Assembly (NCBI GenBank): GCA_963573385.1
Contig: CAUYLG010026686.1
Span: forward strand, 32,712 to 96,711
Direction: 5' to 3'
Length of the DNA stretch: 64,000 nucleotides
Origin: Cacajao melanocephalus
Taxonomy: Eukaryota > Chordata > Mammalia > Primates > Pitheciidae
Part shown: one piece after another, positions 46,301-57,879 of the stretch
How positions within the stretch are numbered: position 1 is the stretch's first letter
How the letters are laid out: each line of letters starts with the position of its first letter
Notes under the pieces: generated by a model
Databases searched by the model: none
Told to the model about the DNA's origin: nothing
What the model saw: only the letters and a program-made list of their open reading frames with translations
Made by a program: the position numbers and the translations under genes

Positions 46301-47329
46301 AAACAGGAGAAGAGATGAATGAATAAGAATTTAAAACACCGCATTGTAGGAAACAGTATTATGACACAGTAGACAAAATCACATATGAAGAATGGACCCC
46401 AGGACAGGGGATTTGGGAGAAAATAAGAGCAGCAGGTACTTGGTAGGAGAGGGCATGGGAAACCAGAGAGAAAATCAGAAAGAAACTAGCGGGAGTGTAA
46501 GTCTTCAGTTAGAGTTGCCAAGAAATTTAATCTGAGAAAGAGAGGAGCAGGGACACTTAGAGAATGAAAACCGAGGAGTCCTGTGGCTCTCAGTGGCTCT
46601 ACTGAGAGAAGATCTAGGAAGCTAATGAGGTATGGGGAGTGTAACTGAGAAGGGAACAGGAGGGAACTAAAATACGTGAATAACCAACGTAGGGTTAAGA
46701 GACCATTTGACAATTATTTTGTAGTAACTGGCTGGTGATGATAATTGGAGCTGGGAAGAAAATGGGATGCTGCGGGTATGTCTAGACCCCAAGCAAAAGA
46801 TACACAGAAAGGGCAAAACCTATCAATATAGAACTGCCACATTACGGCCTTTAGATATAAATACGTAATTAAAGTTTTTACTTTCGTCAAATTTTGTTAC
46901 ACTTTTAATAATTGCCCACCTTTTCCCCATCCCAGATAGAAGGCTGGGAGTTAGATATTAAATGCATAATGCTACTCTTTGTGCATTTCTGATGCACACA
47001 TATGTGTTCACACAATTGAGCTCAGATTGATATTCAAATCAATGTGACTCCATGTATGCCTTAGTTCTAGCTCTGGAAATGAAATTATCCCTTCTTCAAG
47101 CAATGCACAATCTAGAAACAGAGGAGACTGGTGTTTTTACAACAGCCTATCAAGCTGGTCATTGCTATCCTAACACAAACAGAGTAATGAGGTAATGTAT
47201 AGAGGAGAAGAAATTAGTTGGCATGGGCAGGAAATGCTATACTCTTCTGGTTAATTAAATAATTTGTTTAAAAGAAGGGTTGCTGTCTCTATCAAACCTC
47301 AATTAGGATTTTAAGTAAGTTTAAAATAT
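43359..47329. other. Unassigned sequence
   Basis: About 4 kb in which I recognise no repeat family or gene. It is AT-rich up to about 45,900, with an A/T-run area near 44,814-44,848. At 46,000-46,800 it is purine-rich and less AT-rich. That purine-rich part may be an unrecognised old repeat. Confidence 0.35.
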
Positions 47330-48170
47330 ATAATAGTGGATCTTGACTCTGAGCTGTCTGTATTCACAATTCTTCTGACACCAAACGTCGGGTTTTCTCC
47401 TCACACCAACCAACTCTCCAACTCTCCAGGTATCAACTGGGTGTCCTACAATTCAATCCATTCTGACACTGACCGCCTGAAGTTAATACTGATCCCACAC
47501 TTTCAAGGCTCAGTCCCACAGGACCGCCTCCTACTTGCCACTTCCAAGTCCTGGGCCTCTGATACTTATGACCAACTGGCTAAAAAGTCAAGAGTTTCTG
47601 CACCATGCCCCTCAGGTACGGTAATTTGTTGGAACGGCTCACAGAACTCAGAAAGGCATTTTACTTATTATTACCTGTTTGTTTCAAAGCCCATAACTCT
47701 GGATCAGCCAGATGGAAGAGATGCGTATGGTAAGGTGTGGGTGGATGAGTGCAGCACCACTACCCCCTTTCTGACTGCACCACCCTCCCAGCACCCTGAT
47801 GTGTTCATCTGGAAGCTCTCCAAATATTGCTGTTAGGGGTTTTGAAGGAGGTTTTATCATGTTGTCACAACCAATCGTTATTCTACTTTTCACCCTCCAT
47901 GGAGGTCAGGGGGTGAGGCTGAAAGTTCTAACTCTATAATCGCATGTTTGGTTGTTCCTTTGGCAACCAGTCCCCATCCTGAAACTACCTAGGGGTCCAT
48001 CAACAGTCACCTCATTAGCATAAACTCAAGTATGATTAAAAGCGTCTTATGATAAATAACAAAAGATGCTCCTCTCATCCTTCGCTCTCAGGATATTACA
48101 AGAGTTTTAGAAGCTCTGTGTCAGCAACTAAGGACAAAGACCAGACATAGATTTCTTATGATCACACTGC
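47330..48170 (-). repeat. ERVL-like LTR, possibly MER21 type
   Basis: About 840 bp of moderately GC-rich sequence with the landmarks 'ttgttggaacggctcacaga', 'ctccatggaggtcaggggg', 'gtgaggctgaaagttctaac', 'tcacctcattagcataaact', 'ttttagaagctctgtgtcag' and 'cagacatagatttcttatg'. Read in reverse, this is the layout I associate with long ERVL LTRs of the MER21 group; the family name is from memory and uncertain. A 166-codon open frame at 47336-47836 (TTG or internal start) falls wholly inside and is not a gene. No internal retroviral sequence flanks it. Confidence 0.6.
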
Positions 48171-49529
48171 CATTACTAGCTGCAGAGTAATTCCCCATCT
48201 CTGGTGGTTTCTCCTATTCCCAGCCTCACGCTTGGAAAGAGTCTCTTCATTAAACTCTCTTGGAGGCAGCTGAGCATTCCTGTACTTTCCCACATAGTGT
48301 GGCAGTCCACTCTCCTCCTCTTGATGTTTTTTCAGATGATATGCTTCTCTTTGGCTTTAGGTCTAAAATAAATCATAAGCAAGCATGAATAGCAAAATAC
48401 ATTGTTTTTTTTTTTTTCATTCCTAAAGTGCTTCGGCTTTATAGCTAGATCATGGGACTCCTACATTCTTACACCTCATTAGATTGAGAAATAACATAGT
48501 TGCCAAATTTTACCAGCTACACTATTTCGTGTGTCATATTGCAGCACGTTTGTGTTAAATAGACTTTGCATTGGAGAGGACTGAATACGTTTTATATAAA
48601 AAGTAGAAATTCCTTCAGTTTCTACTCCACTATAAAGAACTCCTAATTTTGCAGCTTCTGGAAAATGATTAGTGTTACAGATGCCTTTTCCATTATTTTG
48701 ATTATTTAGATGCCTTTCAAATTTTACAACTTTTGAAATCCTCTTAGGATACCTCATGACAGAACCTTATTTAACAAGTGACATCCAGCTTAAAAGAGGC
48801 AGTTTTGATAAATTGCTGCTTATAATTACATTTCCTTAATATGCAAGTGTCCACAGAGCTATGAATGCTATCTCAGGTGGTGTGTTTGAAGAAAGCAACT
48901 GTGCAAATAGGCAATGAGTTTAATTTTAGCAGCACAGTTTTAACTTGAGCAGCGTGAATCTACTACAAAGAAACATTTAACATTGTTGCGTGAATGTACT
49001 ATGTGCCTTTCTGGTTGGTAACCTTATTGGGAAATTTTTTCATCCTGAATTTATAGCCATTACAAAGTCTACTCAATGAACTATCTCAAATTACCCAGCA
49101 CTCAACCTAACTTTTACATGTTATGACCCACAAAACTGCCAAAAGTGCTGGAATAGGAAGGCCTATCTCAAATGTGAAAGTATCAGGATGCCTTAAAATA
49201 GTTGGTAAGAAACAACTTTCCCTGTTACTAGAAAAGCTATAGTTTACTTATTCTTTATGTTATGGTTGTTTCACAGCCTGATTTTTTTTTTTTTTTTTTT
49301 TACTAGAGAAACAGATTCTTTATAGATATAACAGATTTTTATTTTTCTTTTGCAGGAACTATGTTGAAATCTACTGAGCCACATAAATAAATCCTTTTAA
49401 AAATATTTCTGCATACATCCTTTGCTATTTTAAAGTGAAATGGGTGAATTTGCTCTGAGCAGGAGAACGGAGTGAGAACTTACGTGGGGTTGAGTGTACG
49501 CCTCAGGCTTACCCCAGGAGTGGTCGTGC
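48171..49529. other. Unassigned sequence with poly-T
   Basis: T-runs lie at about 48406-48418 and 49282-49301 (20 T). No family or gene recognised. Confidence 0.4.
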
Positions 49530-49718
49530 CACATTGCGGTGAAGCTCCAGCCTTGGATCTTAACTTTTTCACTCTGTCATATTCTTGTTCTGAGCTTGGG
49601 CAGGCCACTTAACTCCTCCGAAATTAGGTTTTTCCATGTATAAAATGAAACGATGGTAACCACCCAATCTACCTCATGAGTCTGTTGTGAGAATCACATA
49701 AGAACCTTTTCAAGAATG
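49530..49718 (+). mobile_element. MIR SINE
   Basis: Forward MIR: 'tgagcttgggcaggccactt', 'aactcctccgaaattagg', 'ccatgtataaaatgaaacga' and 'ctacctcatgagtctgttgtg' match the middle and 3' part of the consensus. Confidence 0.83.
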
Positions 49719-49807
49719 CACTTTGGGACCCACAGGGCTGTCTGTCCAGTTCTGATCTGAGGATTCACCTGGCTGGTTTGGGAGTTGTTGCCTCACTTCT
49801 TTGCAGC

Positions 49808-49945
49808 TGATTTTTTTTAACTGGAAAATGTTGATAGTAAAATCATCTACTTTATAGCACTGTTGTGAGGATTACATAAGATCACGTGTGTACAACATTT
49901 AGCAAAGTACCTAATCTATTGCCATAACCCAGTAAGTGTTTTTTG
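49808..49945 (+). mobile_element. MIR SINE, 3' half
   Basis: A second forward MIR about 90 bases after the first: 'aactggaaaatgttgatagt', 'ttatagcactgttgtgagga', 'ttacataagatcacgtgtgt' and 'agcaaagtacctaatctatt'. It begins inside the element, so it is 5'-truncated. Confidence 0.8.
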
Positions 49946-51081
49946 TTACTATTTTTATTGTATGAGCATTTACAGTTATTGGGAAAGTACTCTGACTGAA
50001 TTGCAACCATTTTTGTTTCTTTGAAATGAATATTGTGTATACTGGGGTGGTTTTTACGGTTCTAAGTCTTTGCACCTAAATCACACATATTTAAGCAAAA
50101 ATGACTATTCATTCGTTATGATGTTACTTGAGCAGTACTTTTTTTCATAACAGGGAGAGATCTGGCTTTGTTGATACATTGTAGTTAACCTCACTTAGAT
50201 TATGTCATGTTATGAAATAAACATTAAGAAAGAAACCTGATACACACTTGCTCTTTTTGTTTCTTGTCATTGCTATAATCTCTCTGATTCACTGCTCGTG
50301 GCATAGGAGCAGTGATTGACTGAGGCAGTTTCTTATCAATGCCAAGGCTAAAACTGGTGAAGAAGTGAAACAAATCTCTGCTAAAAGTTTTAACCAGACT
50401 TCCTCCATTTAAAAATGATGATTTATGGTTACAAGTTCTCAGTTTAATACGCATTAAGAATTCAAATGCTGTTGCGATAATTTTTTAGTAAAAGCTGCTT
50501 TTTAGGACTACCTTTGTACATTTTCTTCACAAGCAATAATTCTTCATCTATGGAGTAATTTATTTCTTCTGGTTTTAATATGTTACAGATGAATGGTTGT
50601 ATGTCTTTCCTGTTAGAGCATTACAAGACAGGCCACTTTTACATTAGGCTGGTACTACAACAGATACCTGTGGTGCTCTTCATGGTTCATGTGGTACTAA
50701 TTTAAATGGGAAGTTGCACATATTTCATTGAAACACTTGGTAAAGCCAGCTTTCACAGAAGGGTGCAAATGATGGACTGTTCTCTGTGTGCAGCTGAACT
50801 GCTCTAAATGTGTCAGAGAGGGTTATGGATCATTTCATTCACCCATCAACTCTGGTCGGCTGTGTGTACAAATCACAGCATAGTGTCATCCAACAGAACA
50901 TTCCTGACAATACTAGAACATTTATAGTACTGCCATTTTTAATAGGAGTTCTGCAACCCCATTTAAATAGTATTACTTCTTTAACACTTTCACTTCTGTT
51001 TTCCTGACCCTTTTTTCAAGCTGGTTTGGCCCTGGCTGCAGGGTTACCTGGGATTTATTATGGCAATTCAGTCATGCTGAG
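49946..51081. other. Unassigned sequence
   Basis: No recognised repeat or gene. Confidence 0.4.
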
Positions 51082-51248
51082 CGAGTGTGTGGGGAGATCT
51101 CACTTTACCCACACCTGGGCCCTCGCCGGAGTTACATCCATTTGTAGTTGTACTGTGTACACCTCTTTCTTTATTCGAAAGCAAAGCTACTGATCGCTCC
51201 AAGTTTGTTCTGGAATATACTCACCCATAACCTTTCGAACACTCCGCG
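51082..51248. promoter_or_regulatory. Local CpG cluster, possible regulatory element
   Basis: Eight CpG dinucleotides occur in 167 bases, while the surrounding kilobases have very few. The sequence matches no repeat I know. It contains CACACCTG (E-box-like), two TTCGAA cores (in TATTCGAAAG and CTTTCGAACA) and CCGCGT. Unusual CpG retention in non-repeat AT-rich DNA can mark conserved or unmethylated regulatory sequence. It is far too short for a CpG island. The function is inference only. Confidence 0.25.
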
Positions 51249-54200
51249 TCTGTTTTAAACAAATACACTAAATAGGTTGGATATTAATGTTCTTTAATTA
51301 CAAAGTTTCTTGTCTCATCTTTGATCACTATTTTTAACAAAGAAAACTAAAAACTATAATTATGGTCAATGTTTTTTCCTAATTCTGAGATTCTGTCATT
51401 GTCATTTTTTTTTTTTTCTGATTTTCTTTTTGACCACCTTGGGAACTACTAAAAATACCGTTTTGGGATCTGCTGTCCCCGGCTGCACTTACAGGCTTCA
51501 GGACAGTTGGTGAAAATGCTACTCCAAATGAACTTACAAATATTCCATATAATATCGTTTACACTCAGTAATAAAAGAGATAGAGCACTTGTATTTTAGG
51601 ACCTCATGACTTGCTTTTTATGTTTATTTCAGCTACTGCCTAGTGATAATAGTAGTTGGTTTATATGTAAATGGGTAAAAAAAATATTTACAAGTTAAAG
51701 CTCATTGCTGACTCTATGAATTCAAAGCAAGTTGAAAAAAATTGATACTATGAATACAGGGAACACTAAAATGACAACATAAAGCAAATTGCAGACTTCT
51801 CTGGGATTCTACACAGAACCTTAATTCAGGTCTTGCAACTATGTTATTTTATTGGGATAAATTAAGTCAGACGTAAAAATGTAAACTTTCAGATATTTTA
51901 TGCTATTTAACTCTCAAACTAGAAACTCCAATAAAAAATGTGAGCAATGGGCATTTTTCATAATTCTTAGAAATTAGCTTTGTGTTGGCCACTGTATTTG
52001 TTTACTGGAATAAATAGGAAGGAAATACATATCTTAAAAGGAGCTACATTTGTGTAATGGCCTTCTCAAATTTGCTATTATCTTAATGGTAATATCCATA
52101 AACAAATGATTATTTTTCCATCTTCTGAGGTAAACATTCAGATGTAGCACACATATCTTTGTTTTCATCCATACTATTAATATGATAAAAATTATTCTAC
52201 ATGGAGTAGGAAATGGAAATATTTTCCTCTGTAATTAATGTCAAACCATGATAAATCTTGGTTTCTTCAAAATTTGTATTTAGAAAAATCATACAATAAT
52301 TTGGTATAGCTTGGAAGTCTATTCTCCAAACCTAACTAAAGTACACTTTCTCCTACATGAAAGAAAACTCGACTGTTAAGTGACACAAAATTAGCAGAAG
52401 CATCAGTATGTATTTAGCATTCTGCTGCTGTTTGCTGAAATCAGCAGGGTCCAGATGTCAACAGGATTCAATACAAACAGCTGTAGTGAGGAGAGTTTAA
52501 AGTATAGCTGGGGTTGAGAGAACCCATGATGAACTCAAACTTTACTCACGGTCTGTTATTATCTCTCAGCCTAAAGAAGACAGAAAGAATTACAGGCTAA
52601 TGCTGCAGGAGGTGGTGCGGAAGTGGAAATAGACTACCCCTAACAGTTAGAGCCACACCTCAGGCCCATGCTGGGAGGAAGCCACTCCAATCCTCTCTAT
52701 CCTCCAAAGCTCCAGTCTTCCACTGGTGCCTCCTATTGGCAGAACTCTCCTGGAAGCCAGTGAGTGCTCCATGGGGAGGTCAGCCTCCAAGCACAAAGAA
52801 AGGCAGGGAAGTATGAAGAATGAGTCTGACTTGAGAGAGGGAGGAATCAGAAAATAACAAGCAAAACAGCCACATTAAAAAATCAATGTAGTTTAATGAT
52901 TTCTAATAAACAAACCAAATAACCAAAATTAAAACACCATTAAACTCACTTAAAAAGTTTTCTCTGGCTTTCTTTTTCCCTAAAATCAAGTTATAAAGCC
53001 CTATATGGACAGCTGGCATATAGAAGCATATATACGTCGTTTCTCAACTGGGGTTCTTATTCTAAACTCTGAAACACAGAAAATAATTTATGGGTTCATA
53101 TTCTTAATTCTTATGAGATCCATTACTACTGCCATCTGAAGAAATAGGCAAGAAATTAATGTATTACCTACGATGGTTGCTGTAGACATTAGGACTTGTT
53201 TCCCTGGAGGAACCATGGAGAGGAATTCCAGAGACCCTAATGCTCTGGGCCTTCTTCCTGGTGGAGTCTCTGACATGTAGATGGTATGTCAGTCTTTTTG
53301 AAACAGTTCCCATTCTGTCACCACTGCAACCTCTCATTGATGGAAACATGCCATGGCTTTGCCACATCTTACGAAAATTAATGTTTTCCATAGGCAGACC
53401 TTATTTCTCTTGTGCTTGATGCAGAGCAGGGGGCAAATTGCATTTGGTGCCTCAGTAATTGAGTGAATGAATTAATCAATTAGCATCAGAGCTGATAAGT
53501 TAGTTAATAAGGCAACTCTCAAATGAAAGGTGTAAACAATCAAAAAAAAAAAACATTGTATGCGTCTAACTTAAGATAAATTTAATTTTCGGTGACTTAC
53601 AAAATAAAACACTTTGGAAGGGTATTTAATAATTCCTCCAAAAGGGCAATATAGGCATCAATACTGCGGATTTCCTCACATGCTTATCATTTTTAAACAT
53701 TTTTTGCATTTCATTTTTTTTTCTTCCTGTGCCTTGAGTCACTTAACTTCCTTAAATGGCCAATTTTCTAACTCTGAGTGTCATTTAATCCATGCATTGG
53801 CCACTTTCCCAATTCTTCTAAACATAAGCACTCAAATTTAATAAAATTCATGGCGTCCCATCTGTGTTTTAATATCAAACTTCTAGGGAAATCAACATGT
53901 GAAGTATGTTAAAGGCTGTGAGAAAACATGGTCATGTTAGGGGGAAAATTGAAAAGAAGGTTCCAGGGAGAACCAATGCAGAGAAGCCATGTGTGCCCCG
54001 TCCCGAGCCCTCATTTTCCTGTGGCTGTGTGAAGGTAGTGAAAAGCAGCCAACACTCTCCCATTGAATTGGAAAGGGCATAAATTCAAGCCATGAATGTG
54101 TGAACTGCATTGTACCCTCTTTGTGAGCATCTCTGAATGCTACCCTGTTGTAAGCTTTTAATTTCATTCTATAATAATTCAGTTGCCAGAGTCTTTGTCC

Positions 54201-57049
54201 TTGCTTCCTAACATATGCCCCAAAGGCTTGTTTCATGCAAGCAGATGCCATTAAATATGTTTATTAAATTTAAAGACAGAAAATATTTCCTACACCTGCA
54301 TGTATGATATAATGCAGTTTCACAATTTGATGGAATATCCCCTTAAGAAAGTATTGCGTTGATTTCTATCTAGTATCAAATCATAGGCTTCTATAATTTC
54401 AAGAACTAATTAAGCAAATAGAAAGTAGTGCCTGTGGCTTAATCCTGTGATAAATCTGCATGAGCCCCAGACACTGGGGCATCTCTCGTTTGAATTTGCA
54501 TTGGATCGACGAAATAAACTAAGTTGTGGAAGAGATACTTATTGTATAATTATAGTTTAAATATATGCATTAAGTAATTATTTCAGTAAACAAGAATTGC
54601 AGACTATTCATTGAACTGTAAGAAAAGGAAGATCTGTGAACTTATAAACTGTAAATGTTATTCCTTAGAAAGACTGTTCAATGAGCAGGTTAGAATTGGC
54701 GGGATTCCTAAGCAATGAGAAAATCTCTCACTTATTTCCCATTGATATGCCACAATAGAACCAAACTTGGAAACCAGTGTGGTTTTTCGGGAATAACTGA
54801 ATAGAACCCTAAGTGGTATGCCGTGTTCAGGAGTTGGCATGTTGTTCAGTTTTGTCCAATTATCAGTAAGTGAGAGGGATTAGCTGTTGGTAATAGTGCA
54901 GTGGATAAAAGGCTCAGGTCATGAGCAGTGAATTTAGAAAAGTGAGAGTGTACTTAGAGTGGGGAAAGCTTTTCTAAATTAGCAATAAAATGAGATGATT
55001 AGGTTAACTGTTTAGTTCCTAAAGTGGATAAATCCTGGTGATATGAATTATACCCTGAGTGGTATGTCAAGGTTCATCTAACTTTCATTTTCTTACTGCA
55101 AAACAATCACTTAGCCCTTCATCTAACAGGCAACTAAAAACTAGATAAAATTCAAAATGCCTTTGGAAATGGCAGAAAATGACCTTGAGAATAGAAACGA
55201 AAAAAGACAGGCAAACAGAAGGAAAAAATCGTGAAATTGTTAATATAAAGTTTAGATTCAGATTAATTTTCTTTGTTTAAATGCCAGTGCTTGTATTCAC
55301 ATGAAAATCTGTCCTTAAAAGTACAGTTAGAACACATCAATCCTTAAGTGCTGCATACCAGAGATAAATGAAAACTCATTGTGCTAAGAAGAATGTTGAT
55401 TTATGGCTGGCAGTAGCTGACTACTAGCTTTATTTAATCATCACTTTTGGGGTATTCTGTTTAACAAGAAAAGTGTTCAAAGGTAATTAAGAAAAGCAAA
55501 AAATTATGAATTTAGAATACATTTTGAGACTTTTCTAATTATCTACTGTATTCACATCACATTAGCTAAAAATTAAAGAGAAAAAAAGGTAAAAGAAACT
55601 TTTACTTTACTGCCCAGTCATTAAAATTAACCTTTATTCACAATACTTCAGCAGATCATACTTGCCTCTGAGAGGTGATCCAAACTTAAAAGTGTCATGA
55701 ACAAAGTCGTAATTTCAATGATCTCCTAAGTCATATCTAAAATACCATCTATTGGACAGGCATAATCTGGATGTCTAAGAATATCCAAGAAATTTTACTC
55801 TTTTAGAGTTTTATAAACATGTAGAAGAAGCACATAGTTAATATTTGTTAAAGCTTAACAACAGAAACCCCAGGCAATAGAGTATTATGTGAAATCTGAC
55901 ATCATGTGTTACATAATTAACAGATAAAGTCCACCAAGCATTCACTCTTTTGTACTGTGTATGACATAACACTAGTTGCAAATCCAATTCACAAGCTGTC
56001 TAAATGAATAATTTGTGGGAGGAGTGGTTAGAAAGATGCTAGCATTGTAATATATTTTCATTTTCAAATGCCAACTTTTCTGCAAGCTGGGCTCCTGGAC
56101 ATTACTAGTTTCACTTCACTACACGGGAATTGATTTCAAGTTAAGTTAAAACTCCAGATAACACAATGGTCTTGCAAATGTCCAATGGCTATTTTGCTGT
56201 AAAAATAACTGGTTTAGTCAGCTGCCTCTTTACTTACCTTTATATTATGTCTATGATAAGTATACCTAGCAGATAGTAGAGAGTCCGCTTTGTCTGTGAG
56301 ATTTGATCTCTCAAGAAAAAGCAACATGGTGTGAAGCAGATAGAGAACTGTATTTCATGTATAAAAGTTTCCTTGTGTTATATAGTTTCAGTATAGCTTC
56401 CATTTTGAAGCTAATAATATTGGTACCAGAAAAACAAATACACAAGTCATCATTTAATCAAAAATTGCCCCCACACCCCATCTCAATCCCTTATCTTTAG
56501 TCCAATGACCTTTTTATTGCTCTAATATTATATCTTTTTTATTGTCTGGACAACCTTTTTAGACTCCCTAAAATATGACTAAGTTTTTATTGAAAGAAAT
56601 AGAGGCATATGTCATTATATAAAGTTTGAAATTTGGGTAAATTATTTAATAGGTTTTAGTTATACAGCCTGGTATATGTATGGCATTTTTCAAACAAGTT
56701 GTGTTTATTGACAAGCATTTTATGAATAGAAAAAAAGGAGACATACGAGAAATATGAGAGGATTCAGAATATTTGCTGTTGTGTGTTGGAAGAAAATAAA
56801 CTATTGGTAATAGATTGATTTCTTCAGTATCAAAAATCTTTAATCAAAGAATGAAGTGTGTTATGGCAGAAGTAATCTTCAACTGCACTTGTTCCAGTTA
56901 AGTATTCAACATACATGTGTATGTTGAATACACAATATTCATGTGTAAATGTAACAGATATGTTTTGTGTGCCAGGTACACGGTAAGTAATGAAATACAC
57001 TATTGCATCACTTTCATCCCACATACTACTGTTACTTTTGTTACTTAAA
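51249..57049. other. Unassigned sequence
   Basis: About 5.8 kb without a recognised gene. A T-run lies near 51405-51417 and an A-run near 53541-53553. The GC-richer stretch 52560-52860 ('gctaatgctgcaggaggtgg', 'tgctgggaggaagccactcc', 'tcctattggcagaactctcc') has the look of an old repeat I cannot name. The perfect hairpin at 56902-56931 is listed separately. Confidence 0.35.
56902..56931. repeat. Perfect 13-bp inverted repeat, 4-nt loop
   Basis: GTATTCAACATAC (56902-56914) and GTATGTTGAATAC (56919-56931) are exact reverse complements around ATGT. The central part CATACATGTGTATG is itself close to palindromic. No known element explains it. Confidence 0.92.
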
Positions 57050-57225
57050 TGCCAACTACGCACCTGCATTGCCCTGGGAAGATCACATAAATCACATCTG
57101 AGCCTCATAATTACCCCATAAGGTATGTAAAATCAAACTTAACTTATACGTGAGTAAATTCAAGTTCAGAGAGCCTAAGTAACTTTCCCATGTTCAGAGC
57201 TAGCAAAAATGTTCAAAATCTGACT
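57050..57225 (-). mobile_element. MIR SINE
   Basis: Reverse MIR: 'gagcctcataattaccccat', 'aaggtatgtaaaatcaaac', 'caagttcagagagcctaag', 'taactttcccatgttcagag' and 'aaaatctgactctaat' follow the reversed consensus. Confidence 0.75.
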
Positions 57226-57384
57226 CTAATTTTTTTTTTCTATATTACTACTACCACTGGAGTACAAGACAAATTGTTCTCACAGAGGACTATTAAGAAG
57301 AAGGAGAGACAAACATGTCATGGAAAATTCAGCCCCATATGGTAATTTTTCTCTAATTGCAAGAAGTACAACTTTTTAAAGAGT

Positions 57385-57480
57385 ACAGTGCAAGGAGATA
57401 GTGAAGGTAAGTTTTGGACTGAGTTCTAAGGAATGAGTAGGAATTTCCCAGGATTGAGGAGTAAGGAGGCAATTCCACAG
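57385..57480 (-). mobile_element. L2 fragment, weak
   Basis: 'tttggactgagttctaagg', 'aatgagtaggaatttccca' and 'ggaggcaattccacag' parallel the reversed L2 region 'tgagctgagacctgaagg', 'atgagaaggagcca' and 'gcattccaggcag'. Confidence 0.5.
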
Positions 57481-57879
57481 ACCTACCTGTACCAGCAGAA
57501 ACAATGATGTCAATTTCTAGGCAATTTAGTTACTTTATTAGAGAAAAATGGTGTAGTTCAGTCACACCTGAGAAGTCAGACAATATTATGACTTTTGTTT
57601 ATATGCTCTCCCACAATGAAGACAATCATAGTTCAATATCAATACTGCTCATATAGAATGAGTAGATATACATGCCAATTTCTCTTTACCCCCTCCTTAT
57701 TTCAGTATTTATATCACATATATAATTAATAACAAATCTTTCTAGTATATCTAGGATATATGTCTCCACATAACATATTTAGTGATCCTCTCATCAGTTC
57801 AGAGAACTCTTATAAGTTGTTTTGTTTTAAAGAAATTTATTATTCATTCAACATAAAAGTGACAGGAATTGCCCAAAGC

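Noticed and set aside
47336..47836. Longest open frame in the window, 166 codons
   Set aside because: It lies entirely inside an ERVL-like LTR in the opposite orientation to that LTR, lacks a credible start context and shows no domain.
49282..49301. 20-base T-run as the tail of a reverse-strand retroposon
   Set aside because: No SINE, L1 or cDNA-like sequence lies to its right and no flanking duplication is visible.
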